Below are positions 20,281 to 30,000 of a stretch of DNA of 64,000 nt, piece by piece. The stretch comes from Hyalangium versicolor (GTDB taxonomy: Bacteria > Myxococcota > Myxococcia > Myxococcales > Myxococcaceae), in the NCBI RefSeq assembly GCF_020103695.1, contig NZ_JAHXBF010000015.1, forward strand, positions 248,001 through 312,000, read 5' to 3'. The notes under the pieces were generated by a model that saw only the letters and a list, made by a program, of their open reading frames with translations, made no database searches and was not told where the DNA came from. Position 1 is the stretch's first letter, and each line of letters opens with the position of its first letter. Made by a program: the position numbers and the translations under genes.

Positions 20281-21618
20281 ATGTACCTGCTCAACCTCGA
20301 GATATCCGGCCTCAAGCTCCTGCGCGACTTCCGTCTCTCGCCGAGGGACGAGCAAGGCCGGCCACGAATGTGGACCGTCCTCATCGGTGAGAACGGGCTG
20401 TGCAAGACCAGCATCCTGCAGGCAATTGCGATGGCGGCCAGCGGCTATGTGCGGGCCAATCAGCTCGCGGACGTGCCCTCGCTGCCGGACCGCAGGCGAA
20501 CCGATGCCGAGCTGAGCATTCGAGCAGATTTTACCTTCAGCGAAGCGCTACACGGGATACGAGAGTACCCAGGGCTCGGGACACGTCCCCCTTCGCCGCC
20601 CATCATCACCTCGAGCCTTACCGTTGCCCCCGGACACAACATCCTCAAGGGCTACTCCAGGTATGTCCCCTCCGGTGTACAGGAAGGCTCCGATCCTATC
20701 GAGGATGTCCGGTCACTCAACCTGCCACTCTGGTTTGTCGCTGGCTACGGCACCTCCCGCCTGCTGCCACGCCCCCTCTCCAGCGACAAGGCAGAGGATC
20801 CCATCCTGAGCCGATTGAACCCCCTCTTCGATCGCGGACGGCTCATCGGAACGGGTTTCGCAGATCTGCTCGAGGATCCTCGTGAGTTCGCACGGACCTT
20901 GCGAGCAGCTCTCATCGAGAGCCAACTGCTCCCTCGCGCGACCGATGTCGAGCTCCGAGGGCGTGGTGGCGTGAAGTCAGCAAGCGACCTCGTCGAGAAG
21001 CACCGCTTCGAACTCAAGATTGGTGCCGAAAGCTTGAAGCTCCCCGCGACGTGGCTCTCGCAGGGCTACCAGAGCACCATTGCCTGGATTGCGGACATCA
21101 TCGGCCAGGTGTTCTCGGAAGCTGGGGGCCCTGTCGCCCTCGCTGAAATGGAAGGGCTGGTGCTCATCGATGAGATCGACCTGCACCTCCATCCCAAGTG
21201 GCAGCTCGGCCTCATCCCCACGCTCAAGCGCGTCTTTCCGAAGCTCCAGTTCATCGTGACGACCCACTCACCCATGGTTCTCCCGGGGCTGTCCCGAGAG
21301 GAGGTCGTCATCCTGCGCCCCGATGATGAAGGCAACGTGGTTGCCCAGGAGAGTCCGGAGACTCCTGCGCTGCTCACGGGGAGCGAAATCTATCGCCTCT
21401 TCTTCGGCATCGACCGGCTGCACCCGGCCAACCTCGGCGCGGACCTCCAACGGTACAGCTTTCTCATCGCCGACCCGCTCAGGAGCGATTCCGAGGATGC
21501 AGAGATGTACAGGCTCCAGGAACGTCTGGCGAAGGCGGGCGTCGACCCGGGCTGGGAACCGGTCCAGAGAGTGCGGGAGCTTTCGGAGCAGACGGACGGG
21601 AGCGAAGAGCCGTCATGA
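20281..21618 (+). CDS. Septu-like (PtuA-type) AAA/ABC-class ATPase
   Basis: 445 residues from the ATG at 20281 (MYLLNLEISGLKLLRDFRLS, the usual opening of OLD/PtuA-type ATPases). Walker A at 36-44 is GENGLCKTS, with Cys where the final Gly of GxGK is usual. Walker B is LVLIDEIDLHLHP (D297, E298), followed by the H-loop region IVTTHSPMVLPG. The long insert between Walker A and Walker B is typical of this class. The stop overlaps the start of the HNH gene (ATGA). A PtuA-type ATPase followed by a PtuB-type HNH nuclease is the Septu anti-phage arrangement; retron Ec78-type systems use the same pair. No reverse transcriptase is visible here. Confidence 0.8.
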   Translation: MYLLNLEISGLKLLRDFRLSPRDEQGRPRMWTVLIGENGLCKTSILQAIAMAASGYVRANQLADVPSLPDRRRTDAELSIRADFTFSEALHGIREYPGLGTRPPSPPIITSSLTVAPGHNILKGYSRYVPSGVQEGSDPIEDVRSLNLPLWFVAGYGTSRLLPRPLSSDKAEDPILSRLNPLFDRGRLIGTGFADLLEDPREFARTLRAALIESQLLPRATDVELRGRGGVKSASDLVEKHRFELKIGAESLKLPATWLSQGYQSTIAWIADIIGQVFSEAGGPVALAEMEGLVLIDEIDLHLHPKWQLGLIPTLKRVFPKLQFIVTTHSPMVLPGLSREEVVILRPDDEGNVVAQESPETPALLTGSEIYRLFFGIDRLHPANLGADLQRYSFLIADPLRSDSEDAEMYRLQERLAKAGVDPGWEPVQRVRELSEQTDGSEEPS

Positions 21619-22427
21619 TCCGCATCCATCGCGGAGTGGAACCCGCGGCGCTCACGACAGCTCGGGCAAGCGAACTGCCCCGAGTCCAGGCCCTCGCCGC
21701 GACGCGCCCCCCCACCCAGGATGACATTGGAGGAAGATACAAGGTTGCCCACGACGCGCTCTGGAACGCGCAGCACTACAAGTGCTGCTACTGCGAAAGC
21801 CGGGAGCAATCGAAGCGCAACGACGTCGAGCACTTCCGACCCAAGTCGCAAGCCGACCGGCGCCCTGGTTCTCATGTGGACCATGGCTATTGGTGGCTGG
21901 CTTGGACCTGGGAGAACCTCCTCTTCTCGTGCCGCAACTGCAACCAGTACCCTGCCAAATCCGGCAAGTTCCCGCTCGCCGAGGGCAGCGCTGTCCTGCA
22001 GCAGAGGCAACTCCCTCCAGGCCAGGAGCGCCCCTTGCTCATCGACCCGGCAGCGGAGTCTGGCATTGAGCACATTCAGTTCGTCTGGATGCCCCATGGC
22101 GTCGCCAAGACAGGAAAGTGGCTTCCCAGGCCTCGCAACGGGAGCCGTCGCGGAGCCTGGAGCATCCGGGTCTGCCAGCTCGACAGGCCCGACCTTCTCG
22201 ATCTGTATGGCCAGCATGTCGAGCAGAACGTCATGCCCATGGTGGAGGACCTTCGCGTAACGATGCGGGGCGGCAGTAATGCCGGCGTGCAGCGCCAGTG
22301 GTCACGCACCCTGCTGAGGCTGCTCAACCCGGCCCAGCTCTACATCGGCCTCTCCCACGACGTGCTCGATCACTTCATTCCTGCCGTGGTGCGCAAGAAA
22401 CATACGCTCGACCTCCGCCTGCCCTGA
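21615..22427 (+). CDS. Septu-like (PtuB-type) HNH endonuclease
   Basis: 270 residues. The HNH/zinc core is at about residues 55-115: YKCCYCES (CxxC), NDVEHFRPKS (catalytic H73), WENLLFSCRNCNQ (N101 and the second CxxC). This order and the phrase HFRPKS are typical of the TIGR02646/PtuB nuclease family. Expected role: cleave nucleic acid when the partner ATPase senses infection. Translation is coupled to the ATPase by the 4-bp overlap. The next gene starts 59 bp downstream on the same strand. Confidence 0.85.
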   Translation: MIRIHRGVEPAALTTARASELPRVQALAATRPPTQDDIGGRYKVAHDALWNAQHYKCCYCESREQSKRNDVEHFRPKSQADRRPGSHVDHGYWWLAWTWENLLFSCRNCNQYPAKSGKFPLAEGSAVLQQRQLPPGQERPLLIDPAAESGIEHIQFVWMPHGVAKTGKWLPRPRNGSRRGAWSIRVCQLDRPDLLDLYGQHVEQNVMPMVEDLRVTMRGGSNAGVQRQWSRTLLRLLNPAQLYIGLSHDVLDHFIPAVVRKKHTLDLRLP

Positions 22428-22486
22428 GCCTCGGACCTTGGCCCCTGTGTCCCGCGTTCCTCAGGCACCGTGGTACCTTGGCTAAG

Positions 22487-24355
22487 ATGGAGTCCCCTCT
22501 CTTCTCTTGGTTACATATCTCCGATTTGCACTTCGGCCACGGCGGAGTGGCGCACGGGTGGGATCAGCAGCTGGTGCTGTCTCAACTCCTCTATGATGTT
22601 GAGAAGACTTTCACGGAGGGCCGGTGTCCCCGGCCACGGGTCATTCTGGTCACAGGAGACATTGCCTTCAGCGGCGGCGTCCGTTCACCAGACGAGTATG
22701 AGAAGGCCGAGCAGTGGCTCGTCCGGCTCGCATGGCGATGCGGCCTCCAGTCCACAGATATCTACCTCGTTCCAGGTAACCATGATGTCCAGCGCAGCAT
22801 AGACACGTCCGACCGGAACGTCGGCCGGCTCGTCACACAGCTTCGCTCGGGGATGGAGTCCCTCGACAACGTCCTCCAATCCCCACTGGACCGGGCCATG
22901 CTTGCCCAACGGTTCGCCCACTACGCGAGCTTCAGCCATGCCTTCGCCCCCGCTTTCCGGGAGCAGGCTCCCGGCTCGGTCTTCCACTGGCGCCAGCTGC
23001 TGACAGCGGAACACGGGCTGAAGGTCCGCTTGGTAGGGTTCAACACCGCGCTGCTCAGCACTGGCGATGATGACTTCGGTAAGCTCCAGCTTGGAAAAGG
23101 AGCCATCACCCAAACGTTGCTCGACCCTCCCATCGCTCCAGACGAGGTGGTGGTGCTCCTCACGCATCATCCCCTGAACTCCGGCTGGCTGTCCGACGGT
23201 GCCGAGCTATCTCAATGGGTCCGCCGGTACGCACACGTTCACCTCGCAGGGCACGTCCATCTTCAAGAGTCCATGCTCGTACGGACGGGAAGAGGCGCGG
23301 GAATCATCCAGGTCTCCGCCGGAGCGGCTCACAACGAGGCACTCCCGCCCGGCGTTCCCAACAGCCACGGCTACAGCTTCGGCACGATCGACTTCGCCTC
23401 GAATGGCACGTTGCAGGTCAAGATCTGGCCGAGGCGATGGTCCGATCGCTCCAAAGAGTTCGTCCTCGACGTGGAGAACACTCCCGAGGGTGAATTCTGC
23501 GCGACGCACGCCCTCTCCGGCCCGAAGCTGGCGGCTCCAGCGCCCCGCGGAGAGCCACTGGATCGAGAGCTCCTCCAGCGCGCGCTGGGTATCCTCGGCG
23601 TCGAGCCCTCGCAGCAGAACGCGTGTCTCCAGGCGGTCAGCGTCTATGACCGCACCCGCCACATGCGTGGCGACCACCAGCAGCACCTCGAGTACTCCCT
23701 GCCGAGACAGCTCTTGGGAGATACGAGACAGCGAGCCGCCGTCATCGACCTCCTCAAGCACGCGAGGCGCTTCGTCAACCTTGAGGACGGGCTGCCTGAC
23801 AGTCACTGCGTGTATTTCAGCCCGCGAAAGATCCGCGAGGCCCATGCCTCGTTGTGCAAGCCGTCTTCAGGCTCCGAAGGCAACACTTTCCTGCAGCTGA
23901 GTGAGGTCTCGCACCACCTCTTCTCCCATGCGCGGGTGTTGTTCATGCCCGCCCTGCAGCTCGCAGGCTGGCCGCCCTGCACGGAGCTCGATGGCGAGTG
24001 GGTCTACTTCGCGCACTCCTTTCGCATCCCAGAGTTCGAGCAAGTCGTCAGGCAACTGCTCCCCATGGCGGGGCACGAATTGGAGCGCGGCTTCGGGCCT
24101 GGAACAGCGGTCTCCGCCCTGAGAAATCGTTCCGATCCTGACCGAGTGCCGTTCGTTGAAATGGTTGCGGGTGAGCACCCGCAGTTCCGGATGAACCTTT
24201 CACGGCAGCACTTCAATTTGAACTCAAGCACCTTCCAACTCCTGCGCAAACTCTTTGCAGGAGAGGCGCTCACTCTCTTCGGGCTGGGGCGCCTCCGAGT
24301 GCTCTCACCGGAGGTAATCGAGATCCTGGTTCTGCAAGCCCATAGTGGGTCCTAG
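22487..24355 (+). CDS. Calcineurin-like metallophosphoesterase with uncharacterised C-terminal region
   Basis: 622 residues from the ATG at 22487; the frame is open upstream through the end of the HNH gene. The N-terminal half has all motifs of the fold: HISDLHFG (D13, H15), LVTGDIAFSG, YLVPGNHDV, LLTHHPLN and LAGHVHLQ, so it should bind two metals. The C-terminal 300 residues (from about 340) are not recognised: a helical part (ELLQRALGILGVEPSQQNAC) then mixed text with YFAHSFRIPEFEQVVRQLLP. There is no signal peptide, so it is cytoplasmic. Position 59 bp behind the Septu-like pair suggests a third component or a separate defence gene; nucleic acid or a nucleotide could be the substrate, but this is inference. 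Confidence 0.8.
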   Translation: MESPLFSWLHISDLHFGHGGVAHGWDQQLVLSQLLYDVEKTFTEGRCPRPRVILVTGDIAFSGGVRSPDEYEKAEQWLVRLAWRCGLQSTDIYLVPGNHDVQRSIDTSDRNVGRLVTQLRSGMESLDNVLQSPLDRAMLAQRFAHYASFSHAFAPAFREQAPGSVFHWRQLLTAEHGLKVRLVGFNTALLSTGDDDFGKLQLGKGAITQTLLDPPIAPDEVVVLLTHHPLNSGWLSDGAELSQWVRRYAHVHLAGHVHLQESMLVRTGRGAGIIQVSAGAAHNEALPPGVPNSHGYSFGTIDFASNGTLQVKIWPRRWSDRSKEFVLDVENTPEGEFCATHALSGPKLAAPAPRGEPLDRELLQRALGILGVEPSQQNACLQAVSVYDRTRHMRGDHQQHLEYSLPRQLLGDTRQRAAVIDLLKHARRFVNLEDGLPDSHCVYFSPRKIREAHASLCKPSSGSEGNTFLQLSEVSHHLFSHARVLFMPALQLAGWPPCTELDGEWVYFAHSFRIPEFEQVVRQLLPMAGHELERGFGPGTAVSALRNRSDPDRVPFVEMVAGEHPQFRMNLSRQHFNLNSSTFQLLRKLFAGEALTLFGLGRLRVLSPEVIEILVLQAHSGS

Positions 24356-24426
24356 TACTACTGTGTCATAAACGTTAGGCTTTGCCGGTGCCGGGGACGC
24401 CCCAGCACCACGGGCAGCAGAGGATG

Positions 24427-24526
24427 GAGAAGATCCGCAAGAAGCGCGTGATTTCGCTCGCGGCGAGCAAGCTCGCCCGGGCCACTGCAACGCCTCGAGT
24501 CCTTGTCAGTTCGAGGCGTTATCTCG
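24427..24526 (+). repeat. Dispersed 100-bp repeat, copy 1
   Basis: This segment matches the reverse complement of 43278-43377 with about 14 substitutions and one gap, roughly 85 percent identity by eye. It lies 71 bp after the metallophosphoesterase stop. Both copies are non-coding as they stand, though both can be read as a basic peptide of the type EKIRKKRVISLAASKLARA, so they may be remnants of a gene 3' end. The rest of 24356-24684 holds no gene that I can support. Confidence 0.7.
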
Positions 24527-24684
24527 GGGGTCCTCGTTTCAACAGGTGAGTTCGCGGGACTTGCGCAGGGCTCATGCCGACAGCGGGCACTGTGAGGGCG
24601 CCTGGGGCCGCCATCGTGGCCATGAGCTTGAAACGGCCCATCCCTTGACCGCTGCGGTTTTGCTGTGCGACTGGGTGAACGGTC

Positions 24685-24903
24685 ATGTCCATCTCTTCGC
24701 CAAAGGCTCCCTCCCATGCTTCGTCGACACCTGCGTTTGCGCAGGGCCTGCTCTTCCTCGGCGGGGTGCTCGTCGGAATGGGGGCAGGCGCGTATCTCCA
24801 TCGATTCACAAACTACTGGCCGAGCCTCTCCTGGATCCTGCTCATCACCGGTGGCCTTGCCATGACGGCAGCCATCCTGGCTCGAAGACGCGCCACCCGG
24901 TAA
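24685..24903 (+). CDS. Small two-helix membrane protein
   Basis: 72 residues. A polar N-terminus (MSISSPKAPSHASSTPAFAQ) is followed by two hydrophobic helices: GLLFLGGVLVGMGAGAYL and SWILLITGGLAMTAAIL, then a basic tail ARRRATR. No family recognised. No convincing ribosome-binding site is visible upstream. It could be chance, but the hydrophobic pattern and positive-inside tail favour a real gene. Confidence 0.45.
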   Translation: MSISSPKAPSHASSTPAFAQGLLFLGGVLVGMGAGAYLHRFTNYWPSLSWILLITGGLAMTAAILARRRATR

Positions 24904-24980
24904 TCCCGAGGAGAGGTTGACTGCGCCGCCGCCCCAGGGCCTCCATTGCTCCTGTGGTTGGAAGTAGGTTCGCGATTCCA

Positions 24981-25006
24981 GGAACGTGACACGCAGCCGC
25001 CGTATC
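24981..25006 (+). promoter_or_regulatory. Candidate ECF-type promoter
   Basis: GGAAC at 24981-24985 and GTATC at 25002-25006 are separated by 16 bp, the layout of ECF sigma promoters. The site ends 29 bp before the start of an ECF sigma factor gene, so autoregulation is plausible. Found by eye from one short match. Confidence 0.35.
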
Positions 25007-25035
25007 CTTTTTCGCCCGTCGCGTGTCTCTCCGGC

Positions 25036-25977
25036 ATGAGCACTGAGTCACAAGATCCCCTGGGAGCCGCCGTCAAGGCGTCCTGGCGCCGTTTTCTCGA
25101 TACTTACGAGCCACTCCGCCCGGACCTCTACCGGTACTGTCGGCAGTTGACGCGCAGCCCCTGGGATGCCGAGGACATGGCCCAGGAGACGATGTCCCGG
25201 GCGTTCGTGAGTCTCGGCATCATGGCGGAGCCGCCGCGCAGCCCGCGGGCGTGGCTCTTTCGGGTCGCCAGCAACCTGTGGCTCAACCGGGTGCGGCAGA
25301 CGCGAGAGGCACCGGCCCCCGACGGCGTCGAAGTCCCAGAGCTGGCAACGCGCGCCGAGCCTCGCGCGACGCGTGAGGCCGCCGGAACGCTGCTCTCGCA
25401 GCTCTCGCCGCAAGAGCGCGCCGCGGTCGTTCTCAAGGACGCTTTCGGGCTGTCACTCGAGGAGACCGCCGAGGCGCTCTCCACCACCACCGGGGCCATC
25501 AAGGCCGCCCTGCATCGGGGGCGGGCGAAGCTGGTGACGTCGGAACCGGATGAGCCAGCTCCGGTGGCTCCCGTTGTCCTCAACGCTTTTTGCGACGCCT
25601 TCAATGCGCGGGACCTCGATCGTCTCACGGCGCTCCTGCTCGATACGGCGACCCTGGAGTATCCGGGCTTCAAGATCGAGTCCGGAGCCCAGGCGGTCAG
25701 GGACGGCTCGTTCAAGGGAACGCTCTTCGGCTGTCCCGAGGGCGGCTACGTGCTCGTGGATCCGCCTCGTTGCGAGCTCCGCGCACACCGCGGCGAATCG
25801 ATCTTCCTCTGGTGGTTGGGAGACGAAGTGCATGCCGTCGTGCGGATCGAACTGGACGGCGAGCGCATCGCGCGGCTGCGCAACTACTACCACGCGCCCG
25901 AGGTCCTCACCGAGGTCTGCCGCGAGCTCGACGTCCCCTTTCGCACGCACGGCTACCGCCCTGCTGCCTCGCCTTGA
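25036..25977 (+). CDS. ECF RNA polymerase sigma factor with C-terminal NTF2-like domain
   Basis: 313 residues from the ATG at 25036. Region 2 is at about 20-90 (YRYCRQLTRSPWDAEDMAQE), region 4 at about 125-175 (LSPQERAAVVLKDAFGLSLE, then ETAEALSTTTGAIKAALHRG). Residues 185-313 form a SnoaL/NTF2-like domain (FCDAFNARDLDRLTALLLDT, DEVHAVVRIELDGERIARLR), as in the SigJ/ECF41-like groups, where the tail controls sigma activity in place of a separate anti-sigma factor. No anti-sigma gene is adjacent. A hydrolase gene follows after 10 bp, probably in the same transcript. Confidence 0.85.
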   Translation: MSTESQDPLGAAVKASWRRFLDTYEPLRPDLYRYCRQLTRSPWDAEDMAQETMSRAFVSLGIMAEPPRSPRAWLFRVASNLWLNRVRQTREAPAPDGVEVPELATRAEPRATREAAGTLLSQLSPQERAAVVLKDAFGLSLEETAEALSTTTGAIKAALHRGRAKLVTSEPDEPAPVAPVVLNAFCDAFNARDLDRLTALLLDTATLEYPGFKIESGAQAVRDGSFKGTLFGCPEGGYVLVDPPRCELRAHRGESIFLWWLGDEVHAVVRIELDGERIARLRNYYHAPEVLTEVCRELDVPFRTHGYRPAASP

Positions 25978-25987
25978 AGGATCTGCC

Positions 25988-26782
25988 ATGAAGATCAACA
26001 CCGTCAAATCCGCTGATGGGACGTCCATTGCGTTCGAGACCACCGGCAAGGGTCCACCGCTCATCCTGGTCGGCGGATCGTTCTGCGACCGCACCGCGCC
26101 GACCTCGGGAACGCCGTTGGCGGCCCTGCTGGCCCATCGCTTCACCGTGTTCAGCTATGACCGGCGCGGCCGTGGGGACAGCGAGGACACACCGCCCCAT
26201 GCCCTCGAGCGGGAAGTGGAGGACCTCGCGGCGCTCATCACCGCCGCCGGTGGAGCAGCCGCCGTGTTCGGCAACTCGTCGGGTGGCCTCCTGGCCATCG
26301 ACGCCGCGGCGCGAGGACTGTCGATCCCGAAGCTGGCCGTCTATGAGCCTCCCGTCATCCTCGATGCGGGCCGGGCCCGGTCATTTGAAGAGCTTGCGAA
26401 GCAGCTCGACGAGGCCGCCGCGGGGAATCGGCGTTCGGAGGCCGTCGTGCTGTACTTCACGAAGGTGATGCAGATGCCCGCGCCAGCCGTCGCGCAGTTG
26501 CGCAAGGCACCGATGTGGGCGGGCCTCGAGCACCTCGCTCACACGCTGAGCTGCGATCTTCTCATCACCGCCCGCGGCCCCTTGCGTCTCGAGCAGGTGT
26601 CGGCCGTGCGCGCGGCGACGCTCGTCATGGACGGAGGTGCGAGCCCGGGCTGGATGCGCGAGGCGATCCAGACCCTGGCACGGGCCATTCCCGGCGCACG
26701 CCACCGGACGCTGGAGGGACAGACGCATGCCGTCGAACCCCAGGCGCTCGCCCGGGCGCTGGAAGAGTTCCTGGGCGAGTGA
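25988..26782 (+). CDS. Alpha/beta-hydrolase
   Basis: 264 residues. The alpha/beta-hydrolase core is visible: the oxyanion strand PPLILVGGSFCD, SYDRRGRGDSED, the nucleophile elbow VFGNSSGGLLA (GNSSG, catalytic Ser about residue 97), and the C-terminal EGQTHAV with the catalytic His. No signal peptide. It follows the sigma factor by 10 bp; ECF41-type sigma genes are often next to an enzyme gene under their control. The substrate is unknown. Confidence 0.85.
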   Translation: MKINTVKSADGTSIAFETTGKGPPLILVGGSFCDRTAPTSGTPLAALLAHRFTVFSYDRRGRGDSEDTPPHALEREVEDLAALITAAGGAAAVFGNSSGGLLAIDAAARGLSIPKLAVYEPPVILDAGRARSFEELAKQLDEAAAGNRRSEAVVLYFTKVMQMPAPAVAQLRKAPMWAGLEHLAHTLSCDLLITARGPLRLEQVSAVRAATLVMDGGASPGWMREAIQTLARAIPGARHRTLEGQTHAVEPQALARALEEFLGE

Positions 26783-27019
26783 TCTCAGCCCCCGGTCGAT
26801 TCCTATTGGCGGGAAAACACAGCGGGCATTCGCAGTGCGGGGAAGATCCGAAGGCCACCTCGTTCTCTCGGAAATAACCCTCCCCCTCGCCAAGCCTCGA
26901 GGACCGACCCGGTCTGAACGCTTCAGGGGGGCCCTCGCAGTCCCAGCCCGAAGGCGCCCTGAAGGCGCCAGCTTCGGAGTCCGCGCCTGTCCGCGAGCTC
27001 CGCAGGAGGAGTCCGTCCG

Positions 27020-30000
27020 ATGCGTCCCTTGAAGCTGTGGTGTCTCGGTGTCCTGTGCACGCTGCTGGCGTGCGGAGAAGCCACCGAGGAGGAAGTGAAC
27101 GGGGGTGCCGCGTTCGCGACGAGCGAGCAGGCGCTCAGCGCCTGTGACGAGACGGGACTGGCGTGGGCGTCCGCCGGCGATCCTTCCAATGTCTGCGCGG
27201 TGCCGTGGCAGTACGGGCTCGATTGCAACAAGTCGGGCAGCACCAGCGCCTGCGGCTCCTTGACGGGATACCAGCAGAAGACCTGCTACGACTACCCGAC
27301 GTGCCGGCTCCCGCAGTTTGGGGTCGAGAGCCGCGGGTCGAAGACGTTCACGCAGACGGTGACATGCAGCCCGTACCAGGTTCAGGAGTGCCGCCCGAAG
27401 CCGCACACACCTGAAGTCGAGATCTGCGAGATGGTCACCTACTACAACTGCCATCAGAGTTGCCTGAGCGCGGCGCAGGCGAAGAAGAACACCCTGCCTG
27501 TAGCGGACCGCAACCTCGTCGGCATCACCTCGTACGGCGGCGACATCGAATCCAGCTCGTCCTCTGGCTCCTGCACCTACACGCTGAGCGACTGGCCCAC
27601 GTACAATGACCAGGAGGACCCCGCATGCGGGCCCTCCACGGGCTCGCACCTCTGTGACGACCTGACCAAGCCCATCTACCCGACGTGCCGTCACAACAAC
27701 TTCGGCGATGACGTCGCATCCGCTTGCAACGCCAACCCCTTGTTCGCCGCGGCTGGCACCACGCAGGGCGCGGTGAAGCAGGCGGCGAACACCGTCTGGG
27801 GAGCGATGAGCCCGAAGAACTACGAGGCCAGCCCCCTCTACGTGCAGCAGCCCTTCTGCCGCACCTGTGACCAGCTCCCGCTCACCGCCCAGAGCGGGCA
27901 GACGCAGGTCACCGCCAAGTACGACTGCCTGGTGCAGGGGCTGGCCGCGGGGCTCCCGGCGGGCGCCGGGGGCGCGCAGCTGCGCTCCGAGGTCGTGTCC
28001 CGGCTCAAGCTCCTCTTCGAGCTGCACGGCCACCACATGACGGTCGCTCAGGCGCAGTTCGTGCGAGGGCTGTACCAGTCCGACCCGGCGGCCAACTCCA
28101 CGTGCAGCTCCGGCTTCGTCCCGCCCGTCGTCTCGGGCTGCGGCACGAACCTGGTGCCGCTCAACGCGGCGATGGACATCTGCACGCGCCTGGCGTCCGC
28201 ACACGTGCCTGGGGCCTCGGCCCGCTCGCAGGTGCCGTACTGCGTGGGCCTGGCCTCTCAGGTGGCGGCGGTGCCCGCGGGCGCCTGCCAGGGTGCCGTG
28301 TACCGCGAGAAGTACCACGGCATGTGGTTGAAGCTGTACGAGCGCACGCTCTCGGACATGCGCCGCCAGGACGTGGCGGGGGATGTGCTCCAGCGCAGGG
28401 TCCCGCACCCGGACGACGTGCGCACCCACCTGCAGAGCATCAGCGACTGGTACGCGGCGCAGCAGGCGCAGCTCTTCCCGGCGGAGCTCAACAGCCCGGT
28501 GTTGATGAAGCAGTTGAGCGAGACCTTCGGCATCTTCTGGAAGGTGGCCTACGAGAACGCGCTGCTCAACGTGAACGGGCTGCCGGTGCACGCCAAGCCG
28601 CTCAACGCGGGCCTGCTGGTGGACCTCACGGTGCTCAAGGCGACCCTGACCGGCAGCCCGGCGATGAGCGGCCCGCCCTTGCTGATGCTCCTGGGGGACG
28701 GCTTCACCGGCCTCTTCGATCGCATGGAGGACTTCAGCTACCTGCACGACCTGGGCTGCCGCTTCAAGGGCTGCGGCGGCGGCTCGGTGGACACCGAGAT
28801 GGCCGAGCTGTGGGCGCTCTTCGGCGCGGTGCCCGAGTCCTCGAAGCTGCAGACGGCCGTGACGAACGCCAACAAGCTGACCGCGTCGGGCTACGACCAC
28901 CACGCGGACTGGGTGACGGTGTTTGACCTGCTGCGCGCCAACCACGCCGTCTTCACCCAGGCGGTGGTGTTGACCACGGGGGCGCCCTCGTACTCACCGT
29001 CCCTGTTTCTGAGCGGCATCAATGCCGCACCCGCACCGATGGCCAGGTGGGCGCAGATGGTCGAGAAGGCGGACGCCTACTCGGACAGCTATGCCAAGTC
29101 CGGCTTCTTCGTCAGCACCGCGCGCGACACGCTGAAGACGGGCATCGAGGAGTACAAGTCCAACTTCATCAACGACGTGGTGTCGGCGCGCAAGGGTGCG
29201 CTCACGACCGCGGTGAACGAGTACACCCAGAATCGCACCGCGCTGATCAACGAGGTGCTGGGGGAGGTGGCCAACGCGGCGAACCAGAAGACCGTGCGGG
29301 CCACGCTGGCGCGCAAGCTCACGGAGTTCTACGCGCTCAACGCGGATCTCGTCGGGCTGCAGGACAACCTGGAGAGCCAGGCGGCGCAGTTCAGCGACTT
29401 CGCTTCGGCGTTCAACACCACCCTCGCCAACGAGTCGCCCAACCTGGGCACGGACATCCAGCGCGGCCCGATGCAGACGCTCAACGTGAGCGCGGCGGAC
29501 GCGCACGGAGCGCAGGGCGGGACGTTCAACATCCTCACGCTCGCGGTGCTCAGCGGCCAGGGGAACTCCCAGCCCTTCACCATCGCCGCGAAGCGCGGCG
29601 AGCTGCTGAACTTCGACGTTCTGGGCGAGTACACGCCCAGCTGCGCGCTCTCGAGCGCGCTGCTCCCGCACCCCACGAGCGGAGCCCCCACGGCCATCGG
29701 GCTGGGCGGCACGGCGGCCCTCACGGGCCCCGGCGGCTACACCGTCACCTTCAGCAACGGCAGCTACACCTCGCAGAACGCGAGCGAGTCGGCCTTCCAG
29801 AGGGACTCCACCAATGAGCGCGCGTGCGCCGGCGTCAGGGCGCAGGTGGGCACCGAGTGGTTCGGGAGCGGGGTCACGGCGTACGCGTATGCGGAGGGGT
29901 GCATGGACAGGACGAAAGGCACCGACAGCACCACCTCCACCCAGAATGGCTCCGAGAACCGGAGCTCGGCGAGCTTCGCCTTCGGCCTGCGCCTGCCGAA

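Noticed and set aside
20281..22427. A complete retron (Ec78-type) built around the ATPase/HNH pair
   Set aside because: No reverse transcriptase gene or msr/msd-like structure is visible within several kilobases.
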